From: Candidatus Gastranaerophilales bacterium
GTDB taxonomy: Bacteria; Cyanobacteriota; Vampirovibrionia; Gastranaerophilales; Gastranaerophilaceae
Direction: 5' to 3'
NCBI GenBank assembly: GCA_947630355.1
Contig: CANRHJ010000058.1
Coordinates: forward strand, 1 to 10,833
DNA: 10,833 bases
Of the stretch, positions 7,378-10,833 are shown piece by piece; the stretch's first letter is position 1; every line of letters starts with the position of its first letter. The position numbers and the translations under genes are program-made. Under the pieces are notes generated by a model, which was not told where the DNA came from, did no database searches, and was given only the letters and a program-made list of their open reading frames with translations.

Positions 7378-7977
7378 TTATATTTTCAGCAAATATCCGC
7401 CATTATCCGCATTCTGCAATATATCTTCATTCAATTTGCTTCTAAGATTTTTTATATATTTATATACATAATCTCGCGGTAAATCAAGTATTTTTGCCAA
7501 ATCCCTTGCATATACTATTGTATTTCTGTTTTCCAAAAAGTGTTCAAATACAAGCTGTTCTCTTTCTGTAAGTGTTTTTTTGAAAGAATATTTTACTTGT
7601 TTTTCTTCCTTTTTTTTCTTTTGTTTTTCGATTTCTTTTTTATTTTCTTTTATTTGTTTTGTCGATTTAACGGCTGTCGGCTTTTTAGGCATCTCAGTCG
7701 TTTTCTTTTCCGTTGATTTTACTTCTTTTGTTTCTTTTATCTCTTTTTCTTTACTAAACGATTTTAAAGCTAATGTCGTAATTTTTTCGGTTTTCGGTGT
7801 ATATTGTTCCATACTCATAGATGTTAATGACCTTAACATAACACTATCAACCAAACTGTCATCATGTTTTTCTTCTTGAATAACTTTACCTAACCTTGCC
7901 GCATACTCCTCTAATGTAATGCGTTCCAATGAGCTTCTCCACTTACGAATTTCTTCTTTGCTCAAGTACTCCGGCAT
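7378..7977 (-). CDS. Winged-helix DNA-binding protein, OmpR-like C-terminus, no receiver
   Basis: This is a 199-residue protein in three parts. Residues 1-60 form a short helical region (for example EEIRKWRSSLERITLEEYA) that I do not recognise. Residues 62-133 are a low-complexity linker dominated by K, E and T. Residues 134-199 resemble the winged helix of OmpR/PhoB regulators: LTEREQLVFEHFL, then DLAKILDLPRDYVYKYIKNL as the recognition region, and a wing ending in GGYLLKI. There is no phospho-receiver domain and no aspartate pocket, so it is not a standard response regulator. Its start ATG at 7977 has an AAGGAG ribosome site about ten bases upstream. It leads a two-gene operon with the DUF2229-type gene, so it may control that operon or sense the same signal. 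The DNA-binding call rests on pattern only. Confidence 0.72.
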   Translation of the reverse strand: MPEYLSKEEIRKWRSSLERITLEEYAARLGKVIQEEKHDDSLVDSVMLRSLTSMSMEQYTPKTEKITTLALKSFSKEKEIKETKEVKSTEKKTTEMPKKPTAVKSTKQIKENKKEIEKQKKKKEEKQVKYSFKKTLTEREQLVFEHFLENRNTIVYARDLAKILDLPRDYVYKYIKNLRSKLNEDILQNADNGGYLLKI

Positions 7978-8026
7978 ACCTATAAATCTCCTTGACTCTA
8001 TATCTTAAACTGTTTTAGGGATTAAG

Positions 8027-8057
8027 TTTATAATTTAATCTCTTATCTACATGACAA
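8027..8057 (-). promoter_or_regulatory. Candidate promoter for the winged-helix/DUF2229 operon
   Basis: On the minus strand TTGTCA (8057-8052) and TATAAA (8032-8027) resemble sigma-70 -35 and -10 boxes with a 19-base spacer; reading the -10 as TTATAA gives 18. The spacing is long, so this is tentative. It lies about 50 bases before the start codon at 7977. Confidence 0.35.
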
Positions 8058-8183
8058 ATTTATCACAAATTTTATGTAAAATCTTAAAATATAAATAAAG
8101 TTTTACAAACTCATTTTGTACACTAATTAATTTTAGACTAAATATTTGCATCTGCTTAATTTTTTGAATAAAATAATATAAAA

Positions 8184-8212
8184 TTGTCCGAGAAAATTTT
8201 GCGATAAGGAAC
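8184..8212 (+). repeat. Dispersed motif, copy 2
   Basis: It reads TTGTCCG, two variable bases, AAAATTTTGCG, then continues to GCGATAAGGAAC ending at 8212. The first 20 bases match 3348-3367 (minus strand) at 18 positions, and the last 12 match 3305-3316 (minus strand) at 10. Copy 2 lacks the second hairpin arm found in copy 1. It opens a GC-richer stretch running to about 8340, which may be the body of the element. In both places the element is oriented towards the start of the downstream gene. Confidence 0.5.
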
Positions 8213-8346
8213 GTACAAAGCAAAACACCATAGCGGAGTGAGGATGATTGAGCCTGTATGTGAAACTGAGCGGAATTTTTGAGCGGCAGCTTTAAAAGAT
8301 AAGCACTTATACGGCGGCAAAGTGCAGCACAGGATTAGATAAAGGT

Positions 8347-8352
8347 TATAAT
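8347..8352 (+). promoter_or_regulatory. Candidate -10 box for the second radical SAM gene
   Basis: A perfect TATAAT lies 30 bases before the ATG at 8383, giving a plausible short leader. The -35 region 17-18 bases upstream (near 8323-8329) does not match TTGACA, so it would be a weak or activated promoter. If the box is used, the repeat element sits directly upstream of it and could influence it. Confidence 0.35.
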
Positions 8353-8382
8353 AAAAGATTAAAGATTTTAACGAAGAGCAAT

Positions 8383-9357
8383 ATGAAATACAAAAGTTGT
8401 GAATTTTTAAGACATGCCATAATGTTTTGGACAAATGAAATAGATTATTGTTGTCATTCCGGCATAAGGTTTTTTGAGTTTTATAAAATCAAAAAACCAT
8501 ACAACGGGGAAGCTTTAGACTGGGATGAACTAATGCTGGAGAGAAAAATCAAACTTCAAAATATGAAAGAAGGAACTCCGAGTATTTTCTGTGAAAACTG
8601 TCAATATTATGAAGAAAGAGATTGGGATGATTGGGAACCTTATATCAATTTTATAATCATATCTCATTGGACTCATTGTAATTCAAATTGTATATATTGT
8701 ACGTTAGATAAAAAACCGAAAATAAAACCTTATAATTTTATGCCCATTCTTAAAGATATGAAAGATAAAAATATTTTAAGATTTGACGGAAGGTTGAGTT
8801 TCGGCGGCGGTGAACCTACACTTTTGAAAGAATTTGATAAAATTATGAATTTTTTCTATGACAATAATATTGCAAATGTGCAAATTAATTCTTCAGGAAT
8901 CAAATTCTCCAAGATTATTGAAAAATATATATCTTTAGAAAATACAAGATTAACAATTTCCCCTGACAGTTCAGATGCTAATACATACAGAAATATTAAA
9001 AGGGTTAATAAATTTAACGATGTTTGGAAAAATATAAAAAAATATGCCAAAGCTCAAAAAGACAATAAATTCGGTGTTTCTACGAAATATATTCTGCTTC
9101 CTTTTGATTCCGGTTTTTATCCAAATGCTTATAAAGAACAAATCAAAAATTGGCTTATTTTAAGTAAAGAATCAATGGTTAATTCCGTTATTATGGATAT
9201 TGAATCACACTGGTATGCATATAATAAAAATAAAATTGATAAAAATCATCCGATAATAGAACTTTATGAATATTTTGAACAAGAAGCAAAAAAACTTGAT
9301 TTACATGTTGAATATTTTGCCGTAGGAGAACTTATAAAACCTTTATTAAATCAATAA
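8383..9357 (+). CDS. Radical SAM enzyme with N-terminal SPASM-like cysteines, paralog 2
   Basis: This 324-residue radical SAM protein is a clear paralog of the one at 4934-5944. Core motifs are CNSNCIYC (C99, C103, C106), FGGGEPT (GGGE 141-144), QINSSGIKFS and ISPDSSDANTY. Ahead of the core are C6, C23-C24 and C70-x-x-C73. The C6 to C23 spacing of 16 residues equals that in paralog 1, arguing that these bind an auxiliary cluster. Paralogs also share TYxxIKR and DVWxNIKKYA. After about residue 225 they diverge, which may reflect different substrates. No precursor peptide is evident nearby. The start ATG at 8383 has only a weak purine stretch (GAAGAG) upstream; starting at this ATG keeps C6. 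The stop TAA at 9355-9357 abuts the stop of the convergent NrtR-type gene with no spacer. It should be cytoplasmic and oxygen-sensitive, fitting an anaerobe. Confidence 0.88.
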   Translation: MKYKSCEFLRHAIMFWTNEIDYCCHSGIRFFEFYKIKKPYNGEALDWDELMLERKIKLQNMKEGTPSIFCENCQYYEERDWDDWEPYINFIIISHWTHCNSNCIYCTLDKKPKIKPYNFMPILKDMKDKNILRFDGRLSFGGGEPTLLKEFDKIMNFFYDNNIANVQINSSGIKFSKIIEKYISLENTRLTISPDSSDANTYRNIKRVNKFNDVWKNIKKYAKAQKDNKFGVSTKYILLPFDSGFYPNAYKEQIKNWLILSKESMVNSVIMDIESHWYAYNKNKIDKNHPIIELYEYFEQEAKKLDLHVEYFAVGELIKPLLNQ

Positions 9358-10038
9358 TTAAGAAAAGAAATGTCCTCTTTTTGAGTTTAAAGTAATATTA
9401 TCAAAAGAATATAATCTTGCGGGACGCTTTGAGCCGACTTTCGTATATTCGTTTAATTCCTTTAGAATAGCACCTGTCAATACTTTTTTACGGAAATTTC
9501 TTTTATCAAGTTTCATATCAAGAATAAGTTCATATGATTTCTGAAGTTCCGTCAAAGTAAACTTTTCAGGCAGAAGTTGGAATGCTATCGGGCAAAATTC
9601 CAATCTTTCTCTCATTCTTTTTATTGAATATTCTATAATTTCTTTATGGTCATAAGCCAATGTGGGAAGATTATAAACTTCATGCCATTGAACTTCCGTT
9701 ATACCTTGCGATGTATCAAAAGATAATTTAATATCATCACTTCTTATTAAAGCGAAATATGCACAGGTAATAACCCTTGAACCCGGATAACGGAGCGGGT
9801 CGCCAAATGTATACAATTGTTCCAAATATATATTATCAACATTTGTCTTTTCTTTTAATATTCTTAAAGCAGCATTATCAAGGTTTTCCGATAATCTGAT
9901 AAATCCTCCGGGTATAGCCCACCTGCCTTTAAACGGCTCATTTGCTCTTTTTACCAATAATACTTGTAATTTATTATCTTTAATTGTAAAAATGACTACG
10001 TCAGTTGTTATTTCGTGTGTCTTTATCTCCTGAAACAT
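9358..10038 (-). CDS. NrtR-family Nudix-like transcriptional regulator
   Basis: This 226-residue protein has an N-terminal Nudix-fold domain (about 8-140) and a C-terminal winged helix (about 155-215) ending in NFRKKVL and KRPARLYSF, the NrtR signature. NrtR proteins usually repress NAD-metabolism or related genes and release DNA on binding ADP-ribose-type ligands. The Nudix box starts at G45 and keeps E51, R59 and E63. However, it has I60 and K64 where catalytic glutamates are usual, and N66 for the last glycine, so hydrolysis is unlikely and a sensor role is favoured. The start ATG at 10038 has AAGG seven bases upstream. It follows the lytic transglycosylase by 12 bases, so the two are probably co-transcribed. 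No NAD gene lies in the window, so the target is unknown; sugar-responsive relatives exist. Its stop abuts the stop of the second radical SAM gene. Confidence 0.88.
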   Translation of the reverse strand: MFQEIKTHEITTDVVIFTIKDNKLQVLLVKRANEPFKGRWAIPGGFIRLSENLDNAALRILKEKTNVDNIYLEQLYTFGDPLRYPGSRVITCAYFALIRSDDIKLSFDTSQGITEVQWHEVYNLPTLAYDHKEIIEYSIKRMRERLEFCPIAFQLLPEKFTLTELQKSYELILDMKLDKRNFRKKVLTGAILKELNEYTKVGSKRPARLYSFDNITLNSKRGHFFS

Positions 10039-10050
10039 ACTTCTGCCTTC

Positions 10051-10626
10051 TTATATTCCTTGATTTGCCAAATATTCTTCTATTATTTTTTCTTCCGCTT
10101 CTTCAAAATAATTTATATCGCTAAACCCTGATTTATAATTACTTATTATAGGATCCGGATTATGTTTTAAATTTGTATAATTGTTCATTATTTTTGATAC
10201 AAACTTCTTTGTTTCCGCAAACGGAGGAACTCCGTTATATTTTTTTACGTTACCGGGCCCCGCATTATATGCAGCAAGTGCCAATTCCATTGTTCCGAAC
10301 ATTTTATACATCATCTTATAATATGCAATCCCGGCTTTTATATTATCCTGAATATGATACGGATTATATCCCAAGCGTTTTGCCGTTGACGGCATTAATT
10401 GAAATACTCCGATTGCTCCGTAAGGACTTTTTTTATGGTGGCAAAATCCCGATTCCGCTTTAGCTATACTCAATGCTATTGCGGGATCTATTCCCATCTC
10501 CATTGAATGCTTTACAATTAATCCTTTAACGTTAACTTTCGAGTCGGCTTCCGCTCTTGTTTCCAAACAAACATTTATCACCGAAAGCATTACTAACACT
10601 AAATATACTATTACTTTTCGAGCCAT
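10051..10626 (-). CDS. Exported lytic transglycosylase, SLT domain
   Basis: This 191-residue enzyme should cleave peptidoglycan glycan strands with formation of 1,6-anhydromuramyl ends, outside the cytoplasmic membrane. Residues 1-26 form a signal peptide: MARK, a hydrophobic core (VIVYLVLVMLSVINV), then a probable cleavage near TRAEA. The SLT domain spans about 33-150, with catalytic E58 in AKAESGF, GAIGVFQLMPSTA (70-82), NIKAGIAYY (95-103) and AYNAGPGNV (119-127). The acidic C-terminal tail is not assigned. I chose the ATG at 10626 over the in-frame TTG at 10638 because GAGGA lies about five bases before the ATG and forms its ribosome site. The TTG codon overlaps that site. The small size resembles soluble or tail-associated SLT proteins used in wall remodelling, but nothing phage-like is nearby. 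It is followed after 12 bases by the NrtR-type regulator. Confidence 0.9.
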   Translation of the reverse strand: MARKVIVYLVLVMLSVINVCLETRAEADSKVNVKGLIVKHSMEMGIDPAIALSIAKAESGFCHHKKSPYGAIGVFQLMPSTAKRLGYNPYHIQDNIKAGIAYYKMMYKMFGTMELALAAYNAGPGNVKKYNGVPPFAETKKFVSKIMNNYTNLKHNPDPIISNYKSGFSDINYFEEAEEKIIEEYLANQGI

Positions 10627-10674
10627 GAAAATCCTCAATGTTTATTTATCACGCTTTAAAGTTTTATTATTTTA

Positions 10675-10702
10675 ATAATAGTACGAAAATTTAAAAATTC
10701 AA
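10675..10702 (-). promoter_or_regulatory. Candidate promoter for lytic transglycosylase/NrtR unit
   Basis: On the minus strand TTGAAT (10702-10697) and TATTAT (10680-10675) are separated by 16 bases and resemble sigma-70 boxes. A transcript starting near 10668 would have a leader of about 40 bases before the ATG at 10626. Confidence 0.45.
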
Positions 10703-10737
10703 CCTGTTATCCGTATACACATTCCGTATTGTTTTTC

Positions 10738-10762
10738 GGACAGTTATAATTTGAACCTGTCC
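10738..10762. repeat. Inverted repeat GGACAG/CTGTCC
   Basis: Arms 10738-10743 and 10757-10762 are perfect six-base inverted repeats around 13 AT-rich bases. It lies about 35 bases upstream of the candidate promoter of the lytic transglycosylase gene. No T-run follows on either strand, so an operator is as likely as a hairpin. AACCTGT also occurs twice (10701-10707 and 10754-10760), 53 bases apart. Confidence 0.35.
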
Positions 10763-10833
10763 TTGAATATTTTGACAAACGGTATCATTAACCGGTTTAA
10801 AATTACCGGCGGCCTACTAATCCAATAAATCTT
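10744..10833 (-). CDS. Possible C-terminal tail of an upstream minus-strand gene
   Basis: From the window edge a frame stays open for 29 codons to a TAA at 10746-10744. It would encode a hydrophobic and basic tail including ISRPPVILNRLMIPFVKIF. The two other minus-strand frames meet stops within about ten codons. The length is too short to exclude chance, and I recognise no family. If real, its stop lies in the loop of the inverted repeat at 10738-10762, a common place for a gene-end structure. Confidence 0.3.
   Translation of the reverse strand, partial: KIYWISRPPVILNRLMIPFVKIFKDRFKL

Larger units (their letters stand above)
7978..8382. other. Divergent intergenic region with repeat element
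   Basis: This 405-base spacer separates the winged-helix gene (minus) from the second radical SAM gene (plus). The half near 7977 is AT-rich and holds a candidate promoter plus a weak TGTAAAA/TTTTACA inverted repeat around 8075-8106. The other half, about 8184-8340, is clearly richer in G and C and carries the second copy of the dispersed motif. It lacks a convincing reading frame. The sequence returns to AT-rich just before the radical SAM start, where TATAAT (8347-8352) occurs. Confidence 0.45.

Noticed and set aside
7580..7879. Plus-strand frame rich in Phe and Ser
   Set aside because: It is the antisense of the Lys/Glu-rich linker of the winged-helix gene.
8156..8434. Minus-strand frame of 92 codons
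   Set aside because: It crosses the GC-richer repeat block and the start of the second radical SAM gene, has no recognisable domain, and its composition is explained by the repeat.
10624..10638. TTG at 10638 as start of the lytic transglycosylase
   Set aside because: The GAGGA overlapping this TTG is the ribosome site for the ATG at 10626, which gives a normal signal peptide.

Overview
This AT-rich window (about one third GC by eye) looks like the chromosome of a low-GC anaerobic bacterium. The CoA-activase-superfamily protein, the SPASM-like radical SAM enzymes and the TTG starts fit a clostridial-type Firmicute. A Gastranaerophilales-type (non-photosynthetic Cyanobacteriota) genome is equally possible, and no rRNA, tRNA or marker gene here decides it. 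I see no transposase, integrase, CRISPR array or tRNA.

Layout. (1) Positions 1-3180, minus strand, hold a potassium-uptake operon. It reads trkA, then trkH, whose ribosome site lies inside the trkA stop, then 41 bases later the start of a von Willebrand A-like lipoprotein cut by the window edge. (2) Positions 3181-3415 are an intergenic region with a strong 13-bp hairpin and a repeat motif that recurs near 8190. (3) Positions 3416-4771, minus, encode a cytoplasmic TPR protein starting at TTG. (4) Positions 4934-5944, plus, encode the first of two paralogous radical SAM enzymes. (5) Positions 5945-6247 are intergenic, with two hairpins that read as minus-strand terminators. (6) Positions 6248-7977, minus, are a two-gene unit: an OmpR-like winged-helix protein without a receiver domain, then a DUF2229/COG3581-type CoA-activase-superfamily protein two bases downstream. 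(7) Positions 7978-8382 hold divergent promoters and the second repeat copy. (8) Positions 8383-9357, plus, encode the second radical SAM paralog. Its stop codon abuts the stop of the next, convergent gene. (9) Positions 9358-10626, minus, hold a lytic transglycosylase followed 12 bases later by an NrtR-type Nudix regulator with a degenerate Nudix box. (10) Positions 10627-10833 hold a promoter, inverted repeats and possibly the tail of another minus-strand gene.

How the genes may work together. TrkA and TrkH form a nucleotide-gated K+ uptake system. The two radical SAM enzymes share an N-terminal C-X16-CC ... CXXC pattern ahead of the core, which suggests a SPASM-like auxiliary cluster in permuted position. 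They flank the winged-helix/DUF2229 pair, so 4934-9357 may be one functional neighbourhood of iron-sulfur proteins, but that link is inferred from position only. This is the part most likely to hold something undescribed. The rest is housekeeping with small oddities.
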